In this document: positions 40,873 through 52,967 of the stretch, in pieces | Position numbering within the stretch: position 1 is the stretch's first letter | Layout of the letters: each line of letters starts with the position of its first letter | NCBI GenBank assembly: GCA_022059125.1 | Contig: JAEUWY010000015.1 | Span: 1,364,001 to 1,428,000 of the forward strand | From: Corynespora cassiicola | Taxonomy: Eukaryota; Ascomycota; Dothideomycetes; Pleosporales; Corynesporascaceae | Direction of reading: 5' to 3' | Length of the DNA: 64,000 bases | Notes under the pieces: model-generated | What the model was told of the DNA's origin: nothing | The model's database searches: none | Seen by the model: only the letters and a program-made list of their open reading frames with translations | Translations under genes and position numbers: made by a program

Positions 40873-43728
40873 ATGAGCGCGACGACTCATGATACCCGGA
40901 TAATGCCCTCTTTTGTGGCTGACCGAAGCGACAATCCCACCGCCTACTCACATCCGCACTCGCCCTACGATCTGCCCACGCGCTCTTCGGGCGACAGCAG
41001 ACAGCAGAGGAACGGCCATGCAGACCGCCGCCCCAACGCCGACCTCCCCACCATGAATGGCAAGCTGTCCAACGGCGCCCCGGTGACGCAATCGCTGTCA
41101 AACGGCCGTCCGATGCAGCCCCAGCCCGCCGATAAGAGGCCCTCGCAGCCAAACGGCGGATGGGGGTTTGAGTCGGAGAGCCCCTTCAAGCCGTCCGAGA
41201 GTCGCGGCAACTCGGGCGAGCAGCATCGCAGGGATGACGGGTACTTCGCGTCCGTCCACAGCAGCGAGCAGGAGGACGGGTGCAGGACCACGCACGTCAA
41301 GCTGGGCACCATCAATGCCAGCGACGGCTCCAAGGAGATCCATAGAGACTTCACCGCCCCCGCCCGCCAGGGCTCCGATATGAGCAACTCGCAGTCGACC
41401 AACCCGCAGGCCAGCGACGCCAACCTGCAGGTCCCCAACTCGACCTACCGCGTTTCCTCGCCCCCCGCATTCAACCACAATACCCCTTCCTCTCCCCAGC
41501 CGCCGTATCGCTTGCAGCAGCGCCACACCCTGGAGGTGCCCAAGGTGTCGTCGTCGCGCGCCCGCGACCTCCAGCAGAATCCTTCCGACGACGTCGCCGT
41601 CGCTAGCGGGAGGTTCTCCCCCAACACCCCTACCCGCCGGAGAGGTTCCATGTCGCTGGCCAGACGGGCCACGCGCTCCATCCACTCCGACATGCACCTC
41701 GAGGAACCACAGCAGGACGAGGAGGCTGCACGCTGGGCTGAGCACATCCGCCAGAAGCGCGCCAGCAAGCGCAAGCGAAAAGAAGACGAGGACGATGACC
41801 GTGTCGTTGTCGGTACCAAGGTCGACCAGAACCACGTCAACTGGGTGACCGCCTACAACATGTTGACGGGCATCCGGTTTACCGTGTCTAGGACCAACGC
41901 AAAAATGGACCGCGAGCTCACCGACGCCGACTTCGATGCCAAGCACAAGTTCTCCTTTGATATGTATGCTGTATCTTGGACCCCGTTTCATTACCGTTGA
42001 TCGCTAACTGAGTTGCAGTACTGGGAATGAACTGACGCCATCCGCCAAGTATGACTTCAAGTTCAAGGACTATGCACCATGGGTGTTCCGACATCTTCGT
42101 CAGACCTTCAAGCTAGATCCTGCCGACTACCTCGTCTCATTGACGAGCAAGTACATTCTTTCCGAGCTCGGCTCCCCTGGAAAGAGTGGTAGCTTCTTCT
42201 ACTTCTCGCGAGACTACAAGTACATCATCAAGACGATTCACCATGCAGAGCACAAGTTCCTGCGGAAGATCTTGAAGGACTACTACAACCACGTCAAGGA
42301 CAACCCAAACACCCTACTCTCCCAGTTCTATGGCCTCCACCGTGTCAAGATTCCGTACGGTCGCAAAATCCACTTCGTCGTCATGAACAACCTGTTCCCC
42401 CCGCATCGCGACATCCACCGCACTTTTGATTTGAAGGGTTCGACTATCGGCCGAGACTTTAAGGAAGAGGAGTTGGAGGCTAACCCACGTGCTACGCTGA
42501 AGGACCTTAACTGGTTGAGGAGAGATCTGCATCTGGAGTTTGGGCCCACAAAGAAGCAGATGTTCATTGAGCAGATGCAGAGAGACGTAAAGCTCCTGCA
42601 GCGACTGCACATTATGGACTATTCGCTTCTGATTGGCATACACGATCTGGAGAAGGGCAATGAAGAGAACCTGCGAGACAAGACGTTGCAGGTATTCCAG
42701 CCAGGGGGCGAAGCCGAGGAGCCACAACCGAACCAGCTCATGCGGACTCCATCGAAGCTTGAGAGCGCTCGCAAAGCCAAGGAGCTCAGACAGATGATCA
42801 AAACTCAGAAGCCTGTTCCAATGGATCAGACGACGAGTAAGATGCCTGATGAGCTCCAAGATCCTAAGAGGAACTTTTACTTTTACTCAGATGACGGTGG
42901 GTTTAGGGCTACGCATGAGGACAACACGCCCGGCGAGGAGATTTACTACCTGGGCATTATTGATTGTCTGACACACGTATGTTTCTCTTATTCTATTCTT
43001 GCACTATATGCTAATTTCCTTAGTACTCCTTTATCAAGCGCATGGAACATTTCTTCAAGGGACTTGCAAACACAGAGTCTCAAATCTCCGCCATTCCTCC
43101 CGAACGTTACGGCGACCGTTTTGTTAAGTTCATCAGCGGTGTTACAAAGACGAAGGAGGCTGCCGACCGTGAAAAGGGCGAGGCATCTGCCCATGCCCTG
43201 AGCGATCCCTTGCTCCCAGGCGTGAACGCGACCCGCAAGGATCGCGAGTCCACGGAGCAGGTCCTAGAGAAGGCGGAGGGTCAGGCCTCTCGTTCGAGGC
43301 AACAGGGAGCTACTGAGGAAGATATACCACATCGCGAGATGCGTATAGTGCGGAGTCCGTCTGCTGAGCGAGGCGAGCTCGGCACAACGTTGCCTGTAGT
43401 CGAGGAGGCTGCCGAGTCGGCAAGCACTGGAGGCAGGAGTGGTCGGAGCACAGAGACTGAGCTTCAGCCCCCAGCTCCACCTCTAAAATCGAACGATCCT
43501 CGGATACAACAGGGATCAAGAGACCATTCACACCAAAGACCACCTCCAACGCCACCAAAGGATTCGGTGCACGGCTCGAGCGACAACCGACCGCCAACTC
43601 CTCCAAAGGATGACATGTACACAAACCGACACTCTGGGCCACCAACGCCCCCAAAGGAGGCAACACCCCGAAGGGATAAGGAGTTGCCTCTACCCCCTTC
43701 CATGGAAACTGTTGTACGAGTGAACTAG
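40873..43728 (+). CDS. MSS4: Phosphatidylinositol-4-phosphate 5-kinase (Mss4/Its3-type)
   Basis: Three exons, 40873..41963, 42019..42976 and 43024..43728, with introns of 55 and 47 bases give 917 aa. It phosphorylates PI4P to PI(4,5)P2 at the plasma membrane, controlling actin and endocytosis. The N-terminal 300 residues are Ser/Pro/Asn-rich and disordered. The PIPK domain starts near residue 340 and runs to about 720, with [41 protein letters not shown] at 501-506, MDYSLL at 563-568 and the Lys-containing activation region, ending [14 protein letters not shown]. The C-terminal tail (about 855-917) has three PPTPPK(D/E) motifs and a related ELPLPPS end. ATG 40873 follows an in-frame TTG; ATG at 40906 is an alternative. 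The family is clear. The long tail may bind SH3 domains (inference). Confidence 0.93.
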
Positions 43729-46077
43729 GAGGAACAATACCCATTCCACACGGGCATTCGTTTCCCTGTCCATGATAAAAAAACTTTTTTTTTTCGAATC
43801 TCATGCTGGACTTGCATATTGTTTTCCTTTGTCACCGACACAAACATTTCTCTTTTTTTTTCCTCTCTTTGCTCCTCGAGAGTGCGCTTTTTTGTTATTC
43901 CCTCCGACCAAAGCGCGGCCGAACTGCAATGCATGATACCAAAGGCGTGTTTTGCACACATTTTTGCCCCCTCTAGCAACGACCTACTGTGAGCGTGTGT
44001 GCCGCCTACCCAACTCTTCTTTTTTGAAACTCTCTTCATCAATCTCGTTGGTCTCTTTTTCTTTTTTGTTCACCACAACTCCAAATCTTTCCCTTTTTGG
44101 CTCGTTTCCGCTTTCCCCTTTGTTGTGTTCGGGCTGTAACGGGATGGCGAGACGGCTGGCTTTTTTTTTCCCTTTTGAGTGTTTGTGCGTGTGGCCTGCT
44201 ACTACAACCCAATGTACGCGTGCGTGTGCGTGTACATGTGTGTGGGAGAGAGTGAGTGGGTGGGTCGTGTGTGCCATTATAGCATATTTTACTACTTTAC
44301 TAGCAACTACTACCTCCTACTGCTACTACCGATCCTTGTCACCCTTTTTTTTCCTTTTCCGCTTCTGCTTCTGCTATATAATTTTGCCGTCGTCTTGTTA
44401 TCGCTGTTATCTTTTGAGGGGTTTTTGAAATGTGTGAGCCATTTGCTTGTCTGGGTCGTTGCTGTGCCGCCCGCGGAATGGCTGGGGCTGGGTAGATGTA
44501 ATTGTTGGGAGGAGGGAGGGGAAGAGGGAGATTGGACCCCGCGGGGTGGGTGGGAAGGGGAGATATGTTATTCATATAGATTTCGCATCTTTTGCATTAC
44601 GCCTTTGTTTTTTGCCTGGGTGCGGTGTCTCTGTGTGTGACCCTTGGAAGGGAAGAGGAGAGTTGCTGATGTGGTAGGTAGAGGGGGGATTGTGCTTCTT
44701 GTAGGATAGTTTGGTGTTGGGGTTTGGGATGGATAGGTAGAATTAATGAATACAGCTCTTTACCTGATGAACTTTTCTGTTTGGGATTGACGTGCTGTGT
44801 GAGGGATTGTTTGGGGGTGGGGTGAGTGTGGGGTGAGTGTGGGGTTCGGCGGAAGCTAGGAAGATGGATAGGTGTGACATGATGCTCCATGCACGTTTAG
44901 AGTTACAGATATCAGATGCCCTATGTCTACTGTACCGCATTCAGAGGCATGCATATCGTAATGGGCGAAGTATACTACTTAGGCGCAAGAGTGAGCAGTA
45001 AAATATTTAGACATAACTGTATCTGGATGCTTTTAGTACCAGTAGTAATCATGTGAATAAGGCCTCTATGCTTTATTTTACCTTTTAATTCCTGTTATTA
45101 CTTTTATGTATTACAGTACTTGCCTGTTGTTGGGCGGTATTTACACCTTATGTTCTGGTGCCTCACCTTAGCCAGCCCCAGCGAAGTGAAGGCGGAAATA
45201 AGATGAGACAACCCTTTTTTGCCTTTAAAAAAACTCAGAATTTGTTTTCAAGAACTTATTTCTTAATTACTGATAGTCCTATGGCAATTTATTCACGTTG
45301 CGCTGACTGGAGAATATTTCTGATGATTAAGATGCAAACTTGAGATGCAAAACATGATTACACGAGATACACGCGCCGTACACTTCAAAAGCCACAAAGC
45401 CCCGCAGCACCCTCCGTTACAATCCATAAAAAGTACAGAAAAAGAAATACCAAGAGGTGTATGTGTGTTGAGAAGTTGCATACTGTGTTTGGAACCTGAG
45501 AGTCGCGTCCATGATGTGCTCCGGTTACTCTTCTCACATGACCCACTAGATCAGCCTTATCCCCAGTCCCCTCCCACGATCAACATGTCAGTGTATGTTA
45601 AATTTATATAGTGCTGACATCTGGAAGTGGCGTGAATACTGCCATCTACGCAGGACACAATAAACATGTTCCCTGCGCAAGGACGCGCAGGCTTGCGCGC
45701 AAAGTAGTTTATGCCGAAAAGCTCCCGCGATGACATCAGAGAGTTCACGTGGATATATTTCAAAAACCCGAGATCAATCACATTCCTTTTGCCAACTCAT
45801 GTTCATATACTCTTGCATGTCCACAAACTGGTTAGCCACCTAGTACCAGTAATCTAGGATACTCGACGAGCTCGACATCATGGGCGGGTTCCAAAAAAAA
45901 AAGATCTGAATACTCATGTTCAATGATGCATTACTTTCAGAGCTTTCGTCACTCGATGAGGACCAACTGGCGTGTATGAAGCATGCCGCATTGGTGCTGA
46001 CCAAGATCGAATCTATGGTAGTGTACAGATCGACTTCACTGTCCCTTCACTATCCTCACCCCAGTCCGACTCTTCGC
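43729..46077. other. Long intergenic region with low-complexity 3' flank
   Basis: 2.35 kb. The stretch 43780-44900 is rich in T-runs, CT tracts and GT/GGGT repeats (for example around 44210-44260 and 44810-44850). The stretch 44950-45900 is more AT-rich. Short ORFs only; no tRNA or domain recognised. Confidence 0.5.
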
Positions 46078-47443
46078 TTACTTGTAGAAGTCGAATTTGT
46101 CTGCCTCAGTCGCTCCCTTGACCTGGCTGGCGTACGCATCCTCCAGATCGCTTTGGATGATGTTGTACCTGTTCTTTCGGACTGCCCTCAGACCCGCCTC
46201 TTGCATGATGGCAGCAATGACCGCACCAGAAAGAGGGTCATTCCTCACAATCAAGCTGTCCAAATCAACCTCCGGCGACAGGCTCATCTTGCCTGCAATG
46301 GTGGAGAAGATGAGACGGCGCTCACGGCGATCCCTCAGCGACGGGAACTCAATCTTTCGATCCAAACGACCGGGTCGGAGCAGAGCAGGATCAAGCGTGT
46401 CGGCACGGTTCGTTGCCATGATGACCTTGACGTTGGCTGTCTGATCGAAACCATCCATCTGGTTCAGCAACTCAAGCAGGATACGCTGAACCTCTCGGTC
46501 GGCACCCGTCTGTGCATCGAAACGTTTGGTCGCAATAGCATCGATTTCGTCGATGAAGATGATTGATGGCGAGTTTTCGCGCGCCATTCGGAACACGTCA
46601 CGGACCATACGCGGTCCCTCACCCAGATACTTCTGCACGAACTCGGACCCCACCACACGGATAAAAGATGCCGTTGTGCTGTTGGCCACTGCCTTCACCA
46701 ACATGGTCTTTCCGGTACCCGGGGGGCCGTAGAGCAGGACACCACGAGGTGGGTCAATACCGATCTGCTTGTAGAGGTCGAAATGTGTCAACGGCAGCTC
46801 AACAGCTTCTCGAATTTCCTGCTTTTGCATATCAAGACCACCGACATCCGCATATGTCACGTCGGGCTTCTCATCTTGACCAAGCATGGCAATGGATGAA
46901 TCAGCCTCGGGGGGCAGGATGTCCACGAGGGCATTCGAGTGGCGATGTAGGGCGACGGAGGAGGATGGTTTGAGAAGTTCGCGGTCGAGGGTGGAGAGAA
47001 TGCGGACGACATAGTTGGATCCGGTCGATGACTGTACGATGCCGGTACTGTGGATGTTAACCTCGCGGGGCTGAAGGTTAGGAACGGTAGCTTACTTCTG
47101 GTCGATCGCCTCCATGAACTGTCCTATGACCAGCGGAACACTCTGAATGCGCTTGATTTCTTCCTGTGCCCGAACCAACTCCCTCTTCAAACTCCGCTGC
47201 TCATCCTTGATGTACTCTTCCTGGAGGTGAATGTACCTGTCGCACGTTAGCCACCGCAGTTCGTGACGACATGGAGGGTCCTACGCACTCTAGCTGTCGC
47301 TGAAGCTTCTTGAAGGTCGAATAGTCATCATTTCCGTCTGTCGAGAAACCCTCGAGTGTATCGAAGTTCGGTATCGAAGAGGGGAGCTGCTTCTTGTGAG
47401 GCGGGACCGTGTTGGCTGGGTTCTCGACGGAGGCGTCAGCCAT
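46078..47443 (-). CDS. RPT3: 26S proteasome regulatory ATPase Rpt3
   Basis: Three exons on the minus strand, 47443..47289, 47236..47096 and 47047..46078, with introns of 52 and 48 bases give 421 aa. An N-terminal coiled coil spans exons 1-2 ([31 protein letters not shown]) and is followed by the OB-like region. The AAA+ domain starts at [20 protein letters not shown], with Walker A GPPGTGKT at 206-213, Walker B IIFIDEID, and [20 protein letters not shown] (sensor and Arg-finger region). The C-terminus FDFYK fits the HbYX rule used to dock into and open the 20S core. The [20 protein letters not shown] block identifies Rpt3 among the six Rpt paralogues. A PACE-like GGTGGCAAA lies about 575 bases upstream. 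Confidence 0.96.
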
Positions 47444-48016
47444 GGCTGCTGCGACGGTTTTGGGCGGGGTGCGTTTGCTGAGGTGTAGGGATAAGCGACA
47501 AAGGATCGGCGAGAGAGTCTGGGCTGGCTAGAGAATGGCGCGGGCGTGGGTGGAGTTGTCGGGTGTATAGCCGTTACGAGATGTTGATGAAGCTCACGGT
47601 CGCAATCGGAGGATAGTAGCGCCTGGCTCCGACGCACGTGACCGTCAACCTCAACCTTGGGACTTCTGGGCACAAGGTGGTACGGTTGGGGCAGCGACCC
47701 AGTGCAGCGTGTACAGCGAGTTTGTTGAATTCTGAAAAGCTACACACGGCGTGAATATTGCTACGGCGCTCATGGCCTTTGGACCCGTGAAGACAATTTC
47801 GTCCCCTTTCCAAGGTTGCCGTCATGCACTCAATTCATTGGCCCTGGCCCGAGCGTAGCCAAATGCACGACATTGTCGGAACAACTCACGTCGTTTGATG
47901 TGTTTCACCGCTCGGTTGCTGTCATCCTTACTTGGCCGGTCCCTCCCAAGGGCCTCTGGGGCGGCGCCAGCCACGTTATCCGCAAGAGGCGCGCCGTGTT
48001 GTTCAGTTGCTTGCAC

Positions 48017-48025
48017 GGTGGCAAA
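48017..48025 (+). promoter_or_regulatory. PACE-like element GGTGGCAAA
   Basis: An exact match to the proteasome-associated control element bound by Rpn4 in budding yeast, followed at once by a CCAAT box (AGCCAATC). It lies about 575 bases upstream of the RPT3 ATG. A 9-mer of this kind is expected about once by chance in a window this size, so the link is suggestive only. Confidence 0.35.
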
Positions 48026-49363
48026 AGCCAATCACACTGGAGTGGAGGCGCGCCCCAGATACAGGTCCCGCGGCCCATGAGTAGCGACGAGCCTGAGCCG
48101 GCTCACGACAGGCGCCGATGGCGGCAGCCCTGTACAGGTAGCTAACGAAGACGCAATAGCATCGCACACCGCAGGTTCAGATCGACGGGCCGTCCAGGTT
48201 GGTTCCTCGCCCACGCATTCCTTCTTCCCCGCTATCATCTCACAAGCGGCCCGCTTGCTGGACCCTTGGCGGCCGCACAGTTAACTTCTCTCCATCGTGT
48301 CATTGCCCGCCCTTGTGCGTCAGGGCTGCGAGGCGCGGAAGCTTCTCCACTGCGTGGGAGCAGCTCCACCCCTCTGTGTGAGGGAGATGGGCAGACGCGC
48401 ATGCCGAATAAAATGGTCACCCCGGTCATTCATCGGCCTCTCACCAGGGCGAATCCGTACCACCCGCCGGCATGGCCTTTTCCTTTTTTTTTTTCCTCTT
48501 CCTTCCAGAGCCAGACCCGCCGTCGGCAAGGCCTGATGCGCCTATTCTTACGGAAAGGAGCGTCTGGAGGCCTGTATTGCCGTGTCACGGTAGCCTGCTG
48601 GGACCCTGGACCCGGCAAGCCAGCTGGCTCGGGAGGGGATGGGGGGAGGCACGGGGCGGCCAAACCAGGCCCAGACGATCTGCCGTCAGATTGATTGTGA
48701 GTGGAAATGCTTGGGGGGATCGTTGGGGGCTCGAGGGCGCGGAGATGGCAGGCTCGTCCACGGGAGTGCGGTCTTGGATGGTCGGGTTGACACAGGGACG
48801 AGCAGGAGCCGGCGGAGTCAGCACCCGCGAATGGTCAGGTTCTCGCCCACGTTTAGACCCAGCGAAAGATAACAGCACGACGCCTGCAAAGTGCCAGTGA
48901 TGTAATAAGTGGAGAGAGCATGTGTTACTCGTGTTACAACGGCCAAATGACCCGGGAGTGAATCAAATTAGGGTTAGACTAGGCTGGAAGGGCCCGGCAT
49001 TGCAGCCACTCGACTGGTCGCGCGCGTGAACGCGTGTTCTGATCCTTATGCAGACGTTTATTCTGACCTCTGCAAAAAACTGCAGAGTCGCAGCTCGCAA
49101 TTGCTGCTGTCCTGGCTGTCTGCGACCTGTTGCTGTCGAGTCGGGCGGCAGTCCCGTGACAGCGGCTAGCGGCTTTTCCCAAGGGAGAGGCTGACTAAAC
49201 CCTCTGCCATTCTGATTCTCTCCGCCTCCAGAGACCCCCATAGCCGCCGCAAATCGCGTCCAAGTTCGTGCGGAACGTGAACCTATCGACCGCATCCCAA
49301 ACACGCCCTCCCCCGCGTTTCCCTGATGAAAGCACCCCGTTAGCGCCTGCATCTCGTCGCGTG

Positions 49364-49487
49364 GTGAGTGTCGGTCGCCCTGCCTCTCCCCCCCCGTGGG
49401 CCTGCCCGCGTCTGGACACAGCCCGGCTGTCGCCTCCACGTTCGCGTTCACGTCTATCAACATGACTGCTAACGGTGCGCGTTCCAG
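49364..49487 (+). other. Probable 5'UTR intron of SWI1
   Basis: GTGAGTG donor at 49364, TGCTAAC branch site near 49468, TTCCAG acceptor ending at 49487, all upstream of the ATG at 49601. It also removes an ATG at 49461. Not confirmed by coding constraint. Confidence 0.45.
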
Positions 49488-49600
49488 GTGGATTGACTGC
49501 ACTCACGTGCGTCGCTGGCCCTCACCCCTTCCCTCGCCGCCTCCCCTCCCCCCGTCCCGAGTACCTGTCGTGTCCCAGCCCGAAGGGCCCACCGCGCACC

Positions 49601-52573
49601 ATGGACTTCCAGTCTCCCCAGAACGGCGGCATGTACGATCCATCCACCTTCATCGATCCGAGCGCCATCGCCAACAACCAGATGAACGGGACGCGATCCT
49701 ACCCCATGTCGTCGGTCCCCCAGAAACGTGACTCGACCGGCGCCGCCCTGTCGCGTTCGCAAACCCCATCACAACAGGCCCAGTTCGGCTTCCAGCAGGG
49801 CTTCTCCCACACACCCTCCCCGACAATGCAGAACCAGCATTTTCGCCCGGGCCAGATGGGCGGCCCCCAGAGGATGCAGACCGGGTCGCCCGCGCAGAAC
49901 CCCCACGCGCCGGGCATGTCCCCCATGGGCTTCGCGCAGGGCAACCAGATGCCCCAGGGCTTTGATCACAATGCCGGGGGCCAGTTTCCCGTGCAGTCTG
50001 TTCAATTGTCGCAGAACCTGCAGAACCGACAGCAGGAGGCGCAAAGGCAATACGCTATGCGCCTCCAAGCGCAGCAGCAGCAGATCGGCAATCTGGCCGC
50101 AAACAACATGGCTGCCCAGCAGCGACACCAGGTCGGGCAGATGCCGGGCGCCATGGGTCAGCACCCGGGCATGCAGCAGAACATGATGCAAGGCCAGATG
50201 CAGGGCCAGATGCAAGGCCAAATGCCGAACCAGCAAGCACACGCGAGCTTCGTCAAGAACATTGCCGCATTGATGGCCTCGCAAAACCGACCGTTCAATC
50301 CCGCCCCCATAGCCGCCAACCGCCAGATAAATCTCCAGCAGCTGTACAGCGCTGTCATGAAGTTCAAGGGATACAGATACGTCACGCAGACCCAGGGCTG
50401 GCCTCGGATTGCGCAGATGATTGGAATCAACCCCCAGCAGTTTCCACAAGCCCCCGAGGAGCTACGAGTGGCATACGAGCAGAACCTCGGACCCTACGAG
50501 ACGGCCTGGCTGCAGCAAAGGCAGCAGAACATGAAGATGAATCCCATGCAAGGACAAATGGGTGCAATGGGACAGCAAATGTCACCAAACAGGCCCATGG
50601 TTCCCGGAACTCCAAACAGCGCTTCAGCGCAGCACGATTACCTCCAACAACTGCAGAGGAAGGCTGCCATGCAACAGCAACAGCAGCAGCAGCAACAACA
50701 GCAGCAGCAGCAAAGGCAAGGCGCCCCAGGCATGCCTCCACAGCAGCAACAGCCACAGCAGCCGCAGCCACAGTTTGATCATTCAGCGCAACAACAGCAG
50801 CAGTCTACGCCAATGCAGAACACCGCTACACTGGCCAGCGTCAATGGTCGAAGTACCCCGCAGGCGGACCCCAACTTGTTGAATCAGCACCGCAAGAGTG
50901 CTAGCCGACAATTGGAAGCAACTCCTCCTCAGGGACCAGAGGCTGCTCACACACCGGCTGGTGTCAAGGAGCCTGCTCCTGCATCTGAACCACCTGCTTC
51001 GAAGTCACCAAAGGGTCCTAATCACATAGAGATCCATGACAACGAAGTATGCTATAAGCCTACCTCAAAGACACAGCACAACTGGGGTGGACTGGACTTT
51101 GACTCTGAGAACTATGAGAGGCTAGTCGACAGCATATTGAACTTCAGGCCGAATATGCCAGCAGTGACAGAGATGGGCGTGCTTGATATCCGGGCTCTCA
51201 CCATGAGCATTCGGTCCGGACTTCACGCGGAAACTAGGTTGGCATTGGATACGCTTTCCAAGCTCACATACGAGCAGAGTATCCACGTTGAATTGGAGCG
51301 GTGCGAAGATCTGGTTGACGTGCTTGTAGAGTGCGCGGAAGACCAACTAGAGACCCTGGGTAACGATAACCCAGAGGTTTCTGACATTATAGATCTCCCA
51401 TCTTACGAAGATGTCCTACATAATTGCCGCATCGAAATCGCCTCTCTTCAGAACCATCCCGAGTTTGGATCCAAGGATTACGATCTGGATCGAACAGCAG
51501 ATCGTTTGCTCGCCATCACAACAATTTTCCGGAACCTGTCCTTCCTCGAGATCAACCACAGTTCTCTAGCTAGCGAGACAGTGATGAAGTTTTTCTCGAA
51601 CGCAATACGGCTTGTCGGAACTCGAGTTCTCTACCTGCGATCCCACGCCAACACTCTGGACTTTATGAAGGATCTCATTACTTTCTTCTCCAACACAAGC
51701 ACTAGGATTGTATTACCATCCCGCGAAGACGCATATCCCATCGTCCATTTTCTTTGCGCCTTTGCGCCCTCACCTCGCCCGAGCTTACCCGTTAAATTCA
51801 CACCCTACAACCCAAAGATCCATCGCTATCTCCCATCGGCCGTGGACAGTTTGGCCAAACTTCTGGCGCGTGACGATCCGAATCGGACCTACTTCAAGCA
51901 AATTTTCGCCAATGAAGCAACATCTGACCCTCCTTACGACCTTTTGACACGGGCCTTTGCGCTTTCAATCGCCGTAATCCCGGATCGGACGGAAGGCACC
52001 CTTTACCATGTCATCGAGGCGCGGCCCGCTCAGGTACCCTATACCGAGGCATGGATCGCAGAGAAACGTAAAGCCTACCTCATGCAAGGTATGCTTGCCG
52101 CAGACATCCTTGCGAGCTTGGCGCCTGGGCCAGAGGCAGGACTCTGTCGTAGCTGGCTCGAAGCTGAAGACGGCTGGACATTCAGTTTGATCAAATTTGC
52201 AATGGGTCTTTGTGCCACAGATGCTAGCATGCAGACTCAGCCAGCACCTCCAAACCATCGCGGTCAACGGCCTCTGGAACAGGATCGGGAAGGGCTGCTC
52301 CTCATTGTCCATCGTGCACTTTCAATGCTCAAACGCCTCGGTGACAAGGCCAAAGGGGCTGAACCTCTTGTGAAGAGTGTCCAGACAAATGGGCATGTGG
52401 AAGAAGATGACGAAGACGAAGATATGGAGACCCTAGAGGTTGGGGGCAACACGTGGAAGATCCGAGCCGATATCTTGCCGAGGAAAGAGACCCTACTCGG
52501 GGCTTTACTTACTGCAGGTATCGACGGCCCGTCATTGAAGCAGTTTTGTCGGATTGGGTACTTAGGGGACTAG
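49601..52573 (+). CDS. SWI1: SWI/SNF chromatin-remodelling subunit Swi1 (ARID protein)
   Basis: Single coding exon of 990 aa. ATG 49601 (CACCATGG) is chosen; the open frame extends upstream only to a GTG. The N-terminal 480 residues are Gln/Met/Pro/Asn-rich, with MQGQMQGQMQGQ and a run of 14 Gln at 358-371. The ARID DNA-binding domain sits near 215-305 (NRQINLQQLYSAVMKFKGYR, TQGWPRIAQMIGI, LGPYETAWL). The C-terminal half is a conserved armadillo-like region starting with VCYKPTSKTQHNWGGLDFDS. Swi1 targets SWI/SNF to promoters and supports nucleosome remodelling in the nucleus. The Gln-rich low-complexity N-terminus resembles that of the yeast protein, which can form a prion; whether this one can is unknown. 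Confidence 0.93.
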   Translation: MDFQSPQNGGMYDPSTFIDPSAIANNQMNGTRSYPMSSVPQKRDSTGAALSRSQTPSQQAQFGFQQGFSHTPSPTMQNQHFRPGQMGGPQRMQTGSPAQNPHAPGMSPMGFAQGNQMPQGFDHNAGGQFPVQSVQLSQNLQNRQQEAQRQYAMRLQAQQQQIGNLAANNMAAQQRHQVGQMPGAMGQHPGMQQNMMQGQMQGQMQGQMPNQQAHASFVKNIAALMASQNRPFNPAPIAANRQINLQQLYSAVMKFKGYRYVTQTQGWPRIAQMIGINPQQFPQAPEELRVAYEQNLGPYETAWLQQRQQNMKMNPMQGQMGAMGQQMSPNRPMVPGTPNSASAQHDYLQQLQRKAAMQQQQQQQQQQQQQQRQGAPGMPPQQQQPQQPQPQFDHSAQQQQQSTPMQNTATLASVNGRSTPQADPNLLNQHRKSASRQLEATPPQGPEAAHTPAGVKEPAPASEPPASKSPKGPNHIEIHDNEVCYKPTSKTQHNWGGLDFDSENYERLVDSILNFRPNMPAVTEMGVLDIRALTMSIRSGLHAETRLALDTLSKLTYEQSIHVELERCEDLVDVLVECAEDQLETLGNDNPEVSDIIDLPSYEDVLHNCRIEIASLQNHPEFGSKDYDLDRTADRLLAITTIFRNLSFLEINHSSLASETVMKFFSNAIRLVGTRVLYLRSHANTLDFMKDLITFFSNTSTRIVLPSREDAYPIVHFLCAFAPSPRPSLPVKFTPYNPKIHRYLPSAVDSLAKLLARDDPNRTYFKQIFANEATSDPPYDLLTRAFALSIAVIPDRTEGTLYHVIEARPAQVPYTEAWIAEKRKAYLMQGMLAADILASLAPGPEAGLCRSWLEAEDGWTFSLIKFAMGLCATDASMQTQPAPPNHRGQRPLEQDREGLLLIVHRALSMLKRLGDKAKGAEPLVKSVQTNGHVEEDDEDEDMETLEVGGNTWKIRADILPRKETLLGALLTAGIDGPSLKQFCRIGYLGD

Positions 52574-52967
52574 GCACATGGAAATGGATGAAATGAGAGG
52601 CGCAATGGGTGGATTTTGGGAGTAGTCTGGGTTATGTATCTGCAAAAGCGGCCAAGGAGGGGGGTGGGACAAATTTCTATTCACTACCCTGTGATATTAT
52701 GCAATACCCTTGATTGGGTTCATTAATTATATGACCCGTTTTGTATAAATTTCTTGCCGTGTCGAACAAATCGCTGAATTTGATACCCGTTTGAAACTGG
52801 CCGTGTCCACTGTCTTAAACCGGACGTCTGCGAGTGAACGCGGGCATGCGCTAATCTAGGAGCCCTAGCCGAGCGCTAGTGTCCGACCTCTTTGACTGGC
52901 ATTCCGATTTCCTTGGTTGCGTCGCCCCTCCAAGCTCCCCTCCACGAACAACCTCACCCACCTCAAG
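52574..52967. other. Intergenic region between SWI1 and RPAP1
   Basis: 394 bases holding the 3' flank of SWI1 (AT-rich) and the promoter of the next gene. No further feature recognised. Confidence 0.5.

Larger units (their letters stand above)
47444..49600. other. Divergent intergenic region between RPT3 and SWI1
   Basis: 2.16 kb, GC-rich, with overlapping ORFs and no domains. It includes a PACE-like element with an adjacent CCAAT (48017-48032), a T-run near 48485, and a likely 5'UTR intron of SWI1 (49364-49487). Confidence 0.5.

Noticed and set aside
41098..41991. 297-codon minus-strand frame opposite PI4P 5-kinase exon 1
   Set aside because: Low-complexity translation that mirrors the Ser/Pro-rich kinase N-terminus; a shadow.
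44200..44260. GTGTGT-like tract considered as telomeric or Z-DNA element
   Set aside because: Short, impure and in an AT/CT-rich 3' flank; no TTAGGG units.
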